Positions 9,768 to 19,832 of a DNA stretch of 64,000 nucleotides are shown piece by piece. The notes beneath the pieces are model-generated. The model saw only the letters and a list, made by a program, of their open reading frames with translations, searched no databases and was not told the origin of the DNA. The position numbers were made by a program, and so were the translations under genes. The stretch comes from Peptoclostridium acidaminophilum DSM 3953 (lineage in GTDB: Bacteria > Bacillota > Clostridia > Peptostreptococcales > Peptostreptococcaceae), in contig NZ_CP007452.1 of NCBI RefSeq assembly GCF_000597865.1, positions 1,743,183 to 1,807,182 of the forward strand, written 5' to 3'. Each line of letters opens with the position of its first letter. Position 1 is the first letter of the stretch.

Positions 9768-10493
9768 TTATGCTAGTACTTTACCAAGGAAGTCCTTTGT
9801 CCTTGGATGCTGCGGATTTGCAAACACTTCTCTTGGCTTGCCATCTTCTAGTATCTTGCCCTCATCCATGAAAAGAAGCCTGTCTCCGACTTCTTTTGCA
9901 AAGCCCATTTCGTGAGTTACAACTACCATTGTCATTCCTTCGGCAGCAAGCTCCTTCATAACATCAAGCACCTCGCCCACCATCTCAGGATCGAGCGCAG
10001 ATGTCGGCTCGTCAAAGAGCATCACATCAGGAGCCATGGCAAGAGCCCTTGCTATGGCTATTCTTTGCTTTTGACCTCCTGAAAGCTGCGCCGGATAGCT
10101 TGATGCCTTGTCTGCAAGCCCAACCCTGTTGAGCAGCTTCATCGCAACCTCATCAGCATCCTGCCTGCTGAGATTCTTGAGCTTCATGGGTGCGAGCGTT
10201 ATATTCTCAAGCACTGTCATGTGAGGGAACAGGTTGAACTGCTGGAACACCATCCCCATCTTTTGCCTTAGCTTGTTTATGTCGTTTTTCTTGTCGGTTA
10301 TAGAAAACCCTTCGAAAATTATCTCGCCGTCGCTTGGCATCTCGAGCAGGTTGAGGCATCTTAGGAATGTAGATTTGCCCGAGCCCGAAGGCCCTATTAC
10401 AACTACAACCTCTCCCTTTTGTATCTCGATATCAATGCCTTTGAGCACATGCAGTTTTCCGAATTTTTTGTGCAAGTCTTTTACATTAATCAC
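9768..10493 (-). CDS. Polar amino-acid ABC transporter, ATP-binding subunit (GlnQ/HisP type)
   Basis: Energises uptake of a polar amino acid. The 241-aa length is typical. Walker A is GPSGSGKST (about 34-42), the signature LSGGQKQR (about 137), Walker [14 protein letters not shown] and the switch His in VVTHEMGFA. Its start overlaps the permease stop by 8 bp, so the two are translationally coupled. The substrate (Gln, Arg, Cys or another) cannot be decided from sequence alone. Confidence 0.93.
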   Translation of the reverse strand: MINVKDLHKKFGKLHVLKGIDIEIQKGEVVVVIGPSGSGKSTFLRCLNLLEMPSDGEIIFEGFSITDKKNDINKLRQKMGMVFQQFNLFPHMTVLENITLAPMKLKNLSRQDADEVAMKLLNRVGLADKASSYPAQLSGGQKQRIAIARALAMAPDVMLFDEPTSALDPEMVGEVLDVMKELAAEGMTMVVVTHEMGFAKEVGDRLLFMDEGKILEDGKPREVFANPQHPRTKDFLGKVLA

Positions 10494-11166
10494 TAGTTTT
10501 CAGCCTCCTTTCAACAACTCCAAGCGCCTTGGAAAGCGTGAACGTCATCATGAAGTACATTATCGCAGCTACTATCAGCGGCTCGAAAGGCTGGAATATG
10601 TTGCCCCTTACAGTGTCTGCGTTGTACATAAGGTCATGTATGCCTATTATCGAAACTATTGCCGACTCTTTTATTATTACAATGAATTCATTTCCAAGAG
10701 CAGGAAGTATATTCCTGAACGCCTGCGGTATTATTATATACCTCATGGTCATGGCATAAGTAAACCCAAGCGACCTTGACGCCTCCATCTGACCCTTGTC
10801 CACAGCCTGTATGCCTGCACGTATTATCTCGGCTACATATGCGCCGCTGTTAAGCGAAAGGCATACTACGCCGGCCATGAAGTCCGGAAAGCTGCTTCCA
10901 AAAGCCGGAATGTCAGGGAAGTTTATTCCTATCAGAGGGAGCCCATAATATATTATATACAGCTGAACAAGCATAGGCGTGCCTCTTAGAAATTCTATGT
11001 AAGCTGCTGCTATTCCTCTTAACAGTTTGTTGCTCGAAAGCTTGAGCAGTGCAAAAAACACTCCCAGCGCCACTCCAAAAAACACGGAAAATACTGCGAG
11101 GAGTACAGTTATCTTAGCTCCCGATACAAAAAACATGTAATAGTCTTTCAAAAAACTAAAATCCAC
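10486..11166 (-). CDS. Polar amino-acid ABC transporter, permease (HisM/GlnP family)
   Basis: Membrane subunit with about five hydrophobic segments and the family EAA motif region ([32 protein letters not shown]). I place the start at GTG 11166 ([10 protein letters not shown]), which has an AGGAGG site nine bases upstream. The longer reading to 11226 would begin inside A/T-rich sequence without a ribosome-binding site. The gene lies between the binding protein (66 bp upstream) and the ATPase (8-bp overlap). Confidence 0.9.
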   Translation of the reverse strand: MDFSFLKDYYMFFVSGAKITVLLAVFSVFFGVALGVFFALLKLSSNKLLRGIAAAYIEFLRGTPMLVQLYIIYYGLPLIGINFPDIPAFGSSFPDFMAGVVCLSLNSGAYVAEIIRAGIQAVDKGQMEASRSLGFTYAMTMRYIIIPQAFRNILPALGNEFIVIIKESAIVSIIGIHDLMYNADTVRGNIFQPFEPLIVAAIMYFMMTFTLSKALGVVERRLKTSD

Positions 11167-11232
11167 CTTTACAGTCCTCCTAAAAAATACATAGATTTGG
11201 GCAAATACATATATGTATTTGCCCATTTAATA

Positions 11233-12051
11233 TTATTCTTCTTCCATCAATTTGTTTGCATCTGCAACGAATTCGTCTATCTTGCCCTGATCTGTTAGCG
11301 ATTTGAGTATTTCGTTAGTTTTTGCCACCAAATCCTCATTTCCCTTTTTAACTGCTACTGCAAAGCCTGTGTCTTCAGGCGAAAGCTCTATTTCTGTAAG
11401 CATTAGCTCCGGATTTGCAGCCACGTAAGCCTTTGCAACGGGTTTTTCCATTACTACAGCTTCCACTTTTTTGTTTTTAAGCTCAAGCACAACGTCTGTG
11501 ACCCTGCCAAGTCCCTTTATCTCAGACTCTGCCATGTGCTGCTGCGCCATAGCTTCCATTGTAGTTCCCTTTTGAACGGCAACCTTCTTGCCCTTTAGAT
11601 CATCCAATGTCTTTATAAGGTCAGCACTTTCAGTCCTGACTACAACGCTTTGAACCTCTCTGTAGTATATCTGAGAAAAATCGACAGCCTTTTTCCTGTC
11701 CTCCGTTGGATTCATTCCCGCTATTACTATGTCGACCTTTCCGGTGCTAAGCGCAGCCAAAAGTCCGTCAAACTTCATATCCTTTATTTCAAGCTCCACG
11801 CCAAGCTCCTTCGCCATGGCTTTTGCTATTTCAATATCAAAGCCCACTATTTCATCCTTGCCGTTTATTTCTTTGTGGAATTCAAATGGCGGATAGTCAG
11901 CACTTGTTCCAAGCACAAGCTTTCCGCTTTCCTTTATCTGCTCGAGCTTGCCCGCGTCGCTCGAAGCGCCGTCCTTCTTGCCACATGCAGTAAGTGCAAA
12001 TACCAATGAAATCGAAACCACCAATGCCAATATTCTTTTGATATTTCTCAT
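11233..12051 (-). CDS. Amino-acid ABC transporter substrate-binding lipoprotein
   Basis: Extracellular solute-binding protein (SBP family 3). The chosen start ATG 12051 gives MRNIKRILALVV, a positively charged signal peptide ending in the lipobox LTAC, so it should be lipid-anchored. The GTSADYPPFEF opening and GFDIEIAKAMAKELGV follow, and the IAGMNPTEDRKKAVDFS motif is typical. An ACCTCC complement (AGGAGG region) lies 6-12 bases upstream. It is the first gene of the three-gene transporter operon. Confidence 0.93.
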   Translation of the reverse strand: MRNIKRILALVVSISLVFALTACGKKDGASSDAGKLEQIKESGKLVLGTSADYPPFEFHKEINGKDEIVGFDIEIAKAMAKELGVELEIKDMKFDGLLAALSTGKVDIVIAGMNPTEDRKKAVDFSQIYYREVQSVVVRTESADLIKTLDDLKGKKVAVQKGTTMEAMAQQHMAESEIKGLGRVTDVVLELKNKKVEAVVMEKPVAKAYVAANPELMLTEIELSPEDTGFAVAVKKGNEDLVAKTNEILKSLTDQGKIDEFVADANKLMEEE

Positions 12052-12104
12052 AACAATACCTCCATTCATAGATTAGAATTTTTTGTAAAAACTGGATTCG
12101 CATT

Positions 12105-12186
12105 AAAAAAGCCCTCGCCCGCTAGAAAACAATAAATCTAAGAGACGAAAGCTCGAAGTCCATATCACTACTCGATTAAAATTATA
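12105..12186 (-). promoter_or_regulatory. Short attenuator-like leader and -10 of the amino-acid ABC operon
   Basis: The transcript predicted from the promoter starts near 12174. GCTTTCGTC (12152-12144) can pair over 9 bp (with G-U pairs) to GGCGAGGGC (12119-12111), directly followed by T6: an intrinsic terminator 50 nt before the gene. A shorter hairpin TCGA/TCGA precedes it. The leader is too short for a T-box, lysine or SAM aptamer. Attenuation is inferred; the signal is unknown. Confidence 0.55.
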
Positions 12187-12209
12187 CAGTATCGTTTTTT
12201 TAGTGTCAA
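12181..12209 (-). promoter_or_regulatory. Consensus sigma-A promoter of the amino-acid ABC operon
   Basis: A perfect TTGACA (12209-12204), 17-bp spacer, perfect TATAAT (12186-12181). Such a strong promoter fits control downstream by attenuation. Confidence 0.92.
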
Positions 12210-12745
12210 TCCAAAAAAATTATGAAAGGGCCGTTTAACCCTCTATCCCAAACATTACTCATACGCCTTTTTTTAACGTTTTTCAAAGCTGTTTTCGCTA
12301 GTGTATTTTATTTGTAATTCTTTATAATTATTTTTATGTTTTGTGTTTAATTGCAGAGTTGGCGGATATATATATACTACCAACTAAAAGTTAATATTCA
12401 ATAATAAACGCTGCAAAGGAAATTGCTTTATATTATCCCTTAAGTAGTTTGAAACCCAAAAGTCCTTATAATAATCCTTACAATTGCTTATCTTAGAGAA
12501 TGAAAAATATTACTCCAGCCTGAACAGGCCTATTAGAGAATATAGTCTCTAAGTTCACAAATAAAAGCTTGCAGGATACAATTTAAAGGATGGCTTCAAA
12601 AGGCTAAGGAACATGATATGTAAGGTGACCCTTTAAAAGCAGTATTATTGAAGAAAAAACGACTAGTTGGATCAGATAGATTTCAGTAATGGAGTTTATC
12701 AATTGAAAGGAGGCAGATTCCCATAAATCAGGAATTTGTCCAAGA
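12210..12745. other. Gene-free stretch, possible decayed coding remnant
   Basis: No open frame of useful length. On the plus strand between about 12580 and 12745 one frame reads like protein broken by two stops (fragments such as GDPLKAVLLKKKRLVGSDRFQ and SLSIERRQIPINQEFVQEQ), which could be a dead gene or insertion-sequence remnant. I could not match it to a family. The rest is A/T-rich spacer. Confidence 0.3.
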
Positions 12746-12812
12746 GCAAAGAGGCCTCATTCTTTAACCTCAGTATAAAAAAACTGGATTAAAGAAAAAG
12801 AGGCCTCTTTGC
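12746..12812. repeat. 67-bp inverted-repeat hairpin after the VTT protein gene
   Basis: A 13-bp perfect outer arm GCAAAGAGGCCTC (12746-12758)/GAGGCCTCTTTGC (12800-12812), an inner 8-bp arm TTCTTTAA/TTAAAGAA, and an apical CAGT/ACTG. It lies 27 bp past the VTT gene stop, so it may serve as that operon's terminator, but it is larger than usual and could be an element end. Confidence 0.6.
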
Positions 12813-12838
12813 ATGTGCATTTAAATATTGATTTTTAT

Positions 12839-13510
12839 CTATTGAGCTTTATCCTGCGAAAGCCTTCTTTGGAAAGCTTCAAGATTGAATTTTCTCTTGA
12901 AAACTATTGACGCGGCCACAAGCAGCAGAAGCACGCACACCGCAACGAGAAACTGAGGCGACTGAATGTCCATTGCCTTGTCGCCTAGATTCGTAAACAC
13001 AAATACCCCCGGAACTATTCCCAGCACCGTAGCCAGCAAATAATCACGGAATTTCATGTTCGTAAGCCCCGCCCCGAAGCTTATTAGATTGAAGGGTATT
13101 ATTGGAATAAGCCTCATTACGAGTATCAGCTTGAAGCCGTGCCTTGCGGCCCCTTCGTCGAAGCTTTTGAGCCTGCCCCTTGTAAGCTTCATTACAAAAT
13201 CTCTTCCAAGCAGCCTTGATATATAAAATGCGGTGGTTGCGCCTATGAGAGCGCCGAGCATCGTATAAAGCGTTCCAAGCCCCATGCCGAAAGCCATGCC
13301 GCCGGCTATTGCTATTATGGCTCCCGATGGAATCACAGAAAACATAATCATATATATCATGGGGCCTAACATGCCGCATGAATCTACATACCCTTTTATG
13401 CCCTCAGGGGTGCACTGCTTCACCATGCCTGTGCGATGAAAATACATCATTGCAGCAGCCGTCGCCGCAATAAGAGCTATAGACAGCATCAGCTTTTTAT
13501 TTTTGTCCAT
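12839..13510 (-). CDS. TVP38/TMEM64 (VTT/DedA-superfamily) membrane protein
   Basis: A 223-aa integral membrane protein. An N-terminal membrane segment is followed by the VTT core: the GGMAFGMGLGTLYTMLGALIGATTAFYISRLLGRDF stretch and the conserved RLIPIIPFNLISFGAGL motif (about 135-150). Family members are thought to act in lipid or small-molecule transport. Here it is the last gene of a cluster with a kinase-like protein and two glycosyltransferases, which suggests a shared lipid or cell-surface pathway (inference). Confidence 0.88.
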   Translation of the reverse strand: MDKNKKLMLSIALIAATAAAMMYFHRTGMVKQCTPEGIKGYVDSCGMLGPMIYMIMFSVIPSGAIIAIAGGMAFGMGLGTLYTMLGALIGATTAFYISRLLGRDFVMKLTRGRLKSFDEGAARHGFKLILVMRLIPIIPFNLISFGAGLTNMKFRDYLLATVLGIVPGVFVFTNLGDKAMDIQSPQFLVAVCVLLLLVAASIVFKRKFNLEAFQRRLSQDKAQ

Positions 13511-13527
13511 ACGTCCTCGCTCCTTTT

Positions 13528-14532
13528 CTATATGAAGCCCCTTAGCAAACCGTTCATAAAATCTATATCCAGATAAGACTTTATTTTTTCAAAAGTATCC
13601 ATATTCTTGATGCTCTTGTCCGGATTCATGTATTCGAGATATGCAAAAGCGCACCACGAAAGCGCCCTCAGGTACAGATACGGCGTATACAGCTGCACCC
13701 GTTCCCTTATATCCTTGTCTTTACATTCCAAGCCGCTAGTATAGCTTTTGAAGAACTTCTCTTTTTCATGCTCGGAGAGAATGTGACTAGTCTTCCAAAG
13801 GGTTGTGGTCGGAGCCAGGAACTGGGTTATGTCCTGGCACGGATCGCTTATCACCGGCTTTTCCCAGTCGATAAGATATTGGCGCTTGTCGTTTATTATG
13901 AAATTCCCCGAGTTAACCTCAGTATTGTTTATGGCGTTCCACGGACTTTGAGTGAAATAGCCTTCCCTGCATGCATTTTTTTCAGCCCAGTCCATAAAAT
14001 CCGCAAAGAATTTCTTGAGCTTGCAGTCTATAACGGTCGATTCCATGAAATCCTTAAGGAGCCTTCGGGCTTCGCTGACCCTGTCAGAAAATATGGTTTT
14101 TTCAAATATGAAATTCGAAGCATCCATCCGCTCTATGTCCATGGAGTGTATCCTTGAGAATATGCCGGCCGCCTTTTCCATATCCCTGCCGTAGTCAAGC
14201 GGGGCGCCTTCCAGGAACTCCATCACCAAAATCCCATAATCGATATACTGCTTGGAGCCGTCAACGAAATAAGGCCTTGGCGTAACGCCGCTTGGATAGA
14301 GCCTTAGTAATGCTTCGTATTCGTATTCTATCTGGTTGTCGAGCTCAAGCTGGCTTCCCGTGTTAACCCTGAGGACGTATTTTTTCGAAGCCCCCTCGAG
14401 AGTGAAATTTATATTGTACTCGCCCTGAGCCAAAAAACTGACTTTGGCGTTTTTACACATGCCAAGCTGCTCACATAGGCCTTTTGCCTTTACATAATCA
14501 TATATTTTATTTTTCAGCGTATCTTTTAGCAT
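13528..14532 (-). CDS. Aminoglycoside-phosphotransferase/choline-kinase-like protein
   Basis: A 334-aa protein of the APH kinase fold. The start ATG 14532 (MLKDTLKN) has GGAG eight bases upstream; the longer GTG reading lacks one. The metal-binding D-W/F-G equivalent is IDWEKPVISDP (about 235). The catalytic loop, usually H-x-D-x4-N, reads NNTEVNSGN: His is Asn and the catalytic Asp is Glu. It may therefore be a divergent kinase or an inactive homologue. It overlaps the glycosyltransferase gene by 26 bp, so it is coupled to it. The substrate is unknown. Confidence 0.8.
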   Translation of the reverse strand: MLKDTLKNKIYDYVKAKGLCEQLGMCKNAKVSFLAQGEYNINFTLEGASKKYVLRVNTGSQLELDNQIEYEYEALLRLYPSGVTPRPYFVDGSKQYIDYGILVMEFLEGAPLDYGRDMEKAAGIFSRIHSMDIERMDASNFIFEKTIFSDRVSEARRLLKDFMESTVIDCKLKKFFADFMDWAEKNACREGYFTQSPWNAINNTEVNSGNFIINDKRQYLIDWEKPVISDPCQDITQFLAPTTTLWKTSHILSEHEKEKFFKSYTSGLECKDKDIRERVQLYTPYLYLRALSWCAFAYLEYMNPDKSIKNMDTFEKIKSYLDIDFMNGLLRGFI

Positions 14533-15208
14533 AATCACCACTCCAGCGGGTTATGAGAAATTCCACGGTGTTTTGCGGAAATACTTCACAATGATTTACT
14601 CCCTCTGTTGCAAACGTCATGAAACACTCCAGATCATTCCTGGTGTCAATATCCCTGTACTTGGCTGCAAGACCTGTCTCCAGGCCAAGCTTGTTTGCTA
14701 TGTCGAGTGTTCCTTCAAGCACCGACTTGTTTCCCCACTTGAGAGAGTCATCAAATATCCGGGCATGAAGACTTTTCATCCCCACCAGGTAGTAGCCGCC
14801 GTCCAGAGTTGGTCCCAGGACCACGTCGTTTGCGTCGAGCCGTGAAAACGCATCGTCTATATCGCAAGGCTGCAGTCCCGGTATGTCCGAGCCTATCAGC
14901 ATCACCTTCGAATATCCTCTTAGCAAGACTTCAGCTACAGCATTGTTCATTCTCTCGCCGAGTTTTTCCCCCTTTTGGGGCAGGAACTCAACTCCTCTTG
15001 GCACAATAGCTTTAAGTATGTCAAGATCTCCTTCGGTCGTATGCGAAACATATATGTCCACATCATCAAGCAGCTCAAGCGCTGCAAAAACATCCTTAAG
15101 AAAGCATTCATGCAGTGCTGCGCACTCCTCCGGCGAAAGGATCTCCATTAGCCTTGTCTTTGTCTTACCCGGAACAGGTATTCTTGTCATAAGTATTAAT
15201 GCCTTCAT
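14507..15208 (-). CDS. TIGR04282-family (DUF2064) glycosyltransferase-like protein
   Basis: A 233-aa nucleotide-diphospho-sugar transferase fold. It opens ALILMTRIPVPGKTKTRL (family signature) and has the GSDIPGL metal/nucleotide segment (about 112-118) and LDGGYYLVGM. Members usually sit beside a TIGR04283 glycosyltransferase, as here: its first base is shared with the stop of that gene. In some bacteria this pair is linked to arsenosugar synthesis, but no arsM or arsS is visible, so the product is open. Confidence 0.88.
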   Translation of the reverse strand: MKALILMTRIPVPGKTKTRLMEILSPEECAALHECFLKDVFAALELLDDVDIYVSHTTEGDLDILKAIVPRGVEFLPQKGEKLGERMNNAVAEVLLRGYSKVMLIGSDIPGLQPCDIDDAFSRLDANDVVLGPTLDGGYYLVGMKSLHARIFDDSLKWGNKSVLEGTLDIANKLGLETGLAAKYRDIDTRNDLECFMTFATEGVNHCEVFPQNTVEFLITRWSGDYAKRYAEK

Positions 15209-15882
15209 TATCTTACCTTCCTATATGAGCTGCTTAATTTTTCAGGGGATGTCCCCAGCATGTAAAGCAACTTTATCTTGTGCATAAACAGCAGAGTCCT
15301 CAGAGCACCGCCGTTTTTAAACCTTCTCCCGGATGTTCCTATCTGAGCATTAAGCAGCTTCATTTTGCCTTCATTTTTGAGTGTCCGGCCCAGCTCCCAA
15401 TCCTCCATTAGGGGGATGTCGGGATAACCTCCTATGCGTTCAAAAATTTCGCGCCTTACGAATATACCCTGATCTCCAAAATAAAGACCCATATGCCTTG
15501 CCCTCATGTTTGACGAACAGGCTATGAATCTCATTAGCGGCGTGTCATAATCGTGAAAAAACATCGAAAATCCTCCGCCTGCAAAGCCTTCTTCTACTGT
15601 AGCCTTTATATGGCAAAGGCTGCTCCTGTCCACACTCGAATCGGAGTGCACAAACCAAAGTATATCTCCCTTGGCTATGCCGGCGCCTTTGTTCATCTGT
15701 CTGGCCCTGCCGCTGACTCCTCCTGTGAGCCTTGAATGCTGCGAGGCGATTTTTGCGGTGCTGTCTGTGCTCCCGCCATCGGCGACAATGATTTCCTTTT
15801 CGCCTTCAAGGGCTTTGAGCTCCAGGAGCAGCCTTTCTATTGTCTTTTCTTCATTTAATACAGGAACTATTATAGATATCAC
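15208..15882 (-). CDS. TIGR04283-family GT2 glycosyltransferase
   Basis: A 224-aa GT-A fold family 2 glycosyltransferase. It has the N-terminal ISIIVPVLNEE, the nucleotide-binding IIVADGGSTDST (about 33-44), the family-typical RARQMNKGA, the metal site HSDS and the acceptor-region FGDQGIF with PLMEDWELG. It is the first gene of the four-gene cluster ending in the VTT protein. The spacing (1-bp and 26-bp overlaps) argues for one transcript. Confidence 0.9.
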   Translation of the reverse strand: MISIIVPVLNEEKTIERLLLELKALEGEKEIIVADGGSTDSTAKIASQHSRLTGGVSGRARQMNKGAGIAKGDILWFVHSDSSVDRSSLCHIKATVEEGFAGGGFSMFFHDYDTPLMRFIACSSNMRARHMGLYFGDQGIFVRREIFERIGGYPDIPLMEDWELGRTLKNEGKMKLLNAQIGTSGRRFKNGGALRTLLFMHKIKLLYMLGTSPEKLSSSYRKVR

Positions 15883-16064
15883 TTAATCACCTTAATCGGG
15901 TTTTGATTTTAAATATGAGTTTGGACTATGCTGTTTGATCTATTTTAGTATATACGTGCCCGCTCGCCGCGACAAATACTATTTGCCCCCAAACGCATCA
16001 TATAAATATTTTCTATAGCCTTTAAGCTGACTATTAATTTATTCTATATTTTCCGTACATTAAA

Positions 16065-16103
16065 ATTGCCACCGCGGATGATATTCCTTTCCGCGGTGGC
16101 AAT
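16065..16103 (-). terminator. Hairpin terminator after groEL
   Basis: A 14-bp perfect inverted repeat ATTGCCACCGCGGA/TCCGCGGTGGCAAT with an 11-nt loop, followed on the minus strand by TTTTAAT. It lies 51 bp after the groEL stop. Confidence 0.8.
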
Positions 16104-16153
16104 TCAATTACAATATTTCAGTTTTTCACTTCACTAACCTTGTAAAGAGCCCT

Positions 16154-17815
<1,662 letters not shown>

Positions 17816-17822
17816 TTATTTA

Positions 17823-18107
17823 CTATTCAACTACTGCAAGTATGTCGCTTTGTCTTAATATTGTAAATTCTTCCCCGTCAATCTTCACTTCTGTGCCTGC
17901 ATACTTGGAGAATATTACCTTGTCTCCCTTTGCAAGCTCCATCTTGATCTCCTTGCCGTCTACTACTCCGCCTGGTCCGACTTCTACTACCTCGGCCATC
18001 TGCGGCTGCTCCTTTGCGCTTCCTGGAAGCACTATTCCGCTTTTAGTCTTTTCCTCAGCTTCAAGTCTTTTGATTACTACTCTGTCTGCAAGTGGTCTTA
18101 TTTTCAT
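17823..18107 (-). CDS. groES: Co-chaperonin GroES (10 kDa)
   Basis: Heptameric lid for GroEL. The 94-aa length is standard. It starts MKIRPLADRVVIKRLEAEEKT with the mobile loop KSGIVLPGSAKEQP (about 22-35). The ATG follows an AGGAGGG site. It is the first gene of the heat-shock operon. Confidence 0.99.
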   Translation of the reverse strand: MKIRPLADRVVIKRLEAEEKTKSGIVLPGSAKEQPQMAEVVEVGPGGVVDGKEIKMELAKGDKVIFSKYAGTEVKIDGEEFTILRQSDILAVVE

Positions 18108-18170
18108 TAATGTAACCCTCCTTGGAAATTTGATTATATTTTATATGTGCCAGAAATACATATTATCATT

Positions 18171-18197
18171 TTAGCACTCTATAGGCGCGAGTGCTAA
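18171..18197 (-). promoter_or_regulatory. CIRCE operator for HrcA
   Basis: A perfect TTAGCACTC-N9-GAGTGCTAA inverted repeat, 64 bp before groES, the binding site of the HrcA repressor. A TTGCCA ... TAGTAT pair with 17-bp spacing just upstream is a possible promoter. Confidence 0.98.
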
Positions 18198-18334
18198 CTA
18201 CATATAATATACTATTAAAAAGATTTTTCATTGGCAATAGACCTTAAGGTCGATTTTGGGCGATTTAAAGCATTTATTGCTGTTTTTCATCGAATATATC
18301 CGTTTTACTCATTTTTAATTAAAATTTATTTATT

Positions 18335-19822
18335 TTACAATATCGGTGAAAAAAGCCTGGCGTACGACCCCTTGAGTTTTTGAAGCATTGGCCTGTTATG
18401 GTATTCCTCAAGGGTAATCTCCTTGCACCTAAGCTGGTCGTTCAAAAAATCCTGTTTGAGCGAATTCACTATTTCCTTGTCGTATATAAAGCCGTTGATT
18501 TCGAAATTTATCATAAAGCTCCTAAGGTCCATGTTGGCTGTTCCAACAGAAGCTATGTCGTCATCTACCACCATGACCTTTGAGTGCAGGAAGCCCTTCT
18601 CATCATACAAAAATACCTTGCCGCCTGATTTGAGTATGGATTCGAAATACGATAGTGAAGCGTGGTAGACAATTTTGTGGTCCGGCTTTCCCGGAAACAT
18701 TATCCTAACGTCAACTCCGCTCAGCGCGGCAGTCCTGAGTGCCACAAGCAGCGAATCGTCAGGGATGAAGTAGGGCGTTTGAATGTATATCATCCTTTTG
18801 GCCTGTGAAATGGCTGTAAAATAGGCCTGATGTATGGCCTCCCAGTCTGAATCGGGACCGCTGGCAACTATCTGCATGACATTGTGGCCGCAGTAGGATA
18901 TCGCCGGAAAATAGCACGTGGAAAACAGCTTTTCCTTCGTCGAAAAATACCAGTCCAGAAGGAATGTAAGCTGAAGCATATACACGGCCTCGCCTTCGAT
19001 CCTCATGTGCGTATCTCTCCAGTATCCGAACTTTTCGTCCTTTCCAAGGTATTCATCGCCTATGTTTATGCCGCCTACATATCCTATTTTGCCGTCTATA
19101 ACTACAATTTTCCTGTGGTTCCTGTAGTTGAGCCTTCTGTTGAGGAACGGAAGCTTTACAGGCAGGAACGGCGCCACCTTTATGCCGCATTCCCTCATTT
19201 CATCGAAAAAGCTGCGTTTAAACCAAAGATTCCAGCAGCCGACATCATCATAGAGCAGGCGTATTTGGATCCCCTCTCTTGCCTTCTCAATAAGCAGCTC
19301 TTTTACAGCCCTTCCTATCTGGGAATCCTTTATAATATAGTATTCCAGGTGTATGTGCCGCTTGGCGTTTCTTATGTCCTCAAAAAGCGCCTTGAACTTT
19401 TCCTCGCCGCTGTTTAGTATCTTAACGCTGTTGTTGAGCGTGAAGGGCGCCCTGCCTGTATTCAAAAGGAGGTTCATAACCCTTCTTTTAATGTTTATGT
19501 CGGGATCGTAAAATACCAAATCCTCCATTATGGCCTGCTTTTGTATTGTAATAAGATTCTCAAAATTTTGTATGCTTTCGAATATCTTGTTGGCATTGAT
19601 CTCAGAAAAGAGCTTTTGTATCTTGAAAATCTTTTTCTTTTTCATGTTTTGGCCAAACAGAATATATATGACGAATCCTACTACAGGAAACAAAAGCAGA
19701 ACAAGCAGCCAGGCTATAGTTCTCGACGGATCTCTGTTTTCAAGAAATATAACCACAGACACAAATGCAGCAGACATCACAAAAAAACCTATTATATACG
19801 CTAAAACACCCGTGGCCTCCAT
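18335..19822 (-). CDS. cls: Cardiolipin synthase
   Basis: Membrane phospholipase-D-type enzyme condensing two phosphatidylglycerols to cardiolipin. About 495 aa: two N-terminal membrane segments, then two HKD motifs, HRKIVVIDGKIGYVGG (about 235) and HSKVMVVDDDIASVGTAN (about 410). I take ATG 19822 (MEATGV) with GGGGAG upstream rather than the TTG one codon earlier. It starts 10 bp after the glycosylase gene stop, so the two share a transcript. Confidence 0.95.
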   Translation of the reverse strand: MEATGVLAYIIGFFVMSAAFVSVVIFLENRDPSRTIAWLLVLLLFPVVGFVIYILFGQNMKKKKIFKIQKLFSEINANKIFESIQNFENLITIQKQAIMEDLVFYDPDINIKRRVMNLLLNTGRAPFTLNNSVKILNSGEEKFKALFEDIRNAKRHIHLEYYIIKDSQIGRAVKELLIEKAREGIQIRLLYDDVGCWNLWFKRSFFDEMRECGIKVAPFLPVKLPFLNRRLNYRNHRKIVVIDGKIGYVGGINIGDEYLGKDEKFGYWRDTHMRIEGEAVYMLQLTFLLDWYFSTKEKLFSTCYFPAISYCGHNVMQIVASGPDSDWEAIHQAYFTAISQAKRMIYIQTPYFIPDDSLLVALRTAALSGVDVRIMFPGKPDHKIVYHASLSYFESILKSGGKVFLYDEKGFLHSKVMVVDDDIASVGTANMDLRSFMINFEINGFIYDKEIVNSLKQDFLNDQLRCKEITLEEYHNRPMLQKLKGSYARLFSPIL

Positions 19823-19832
19823 CAAAGCTCCC

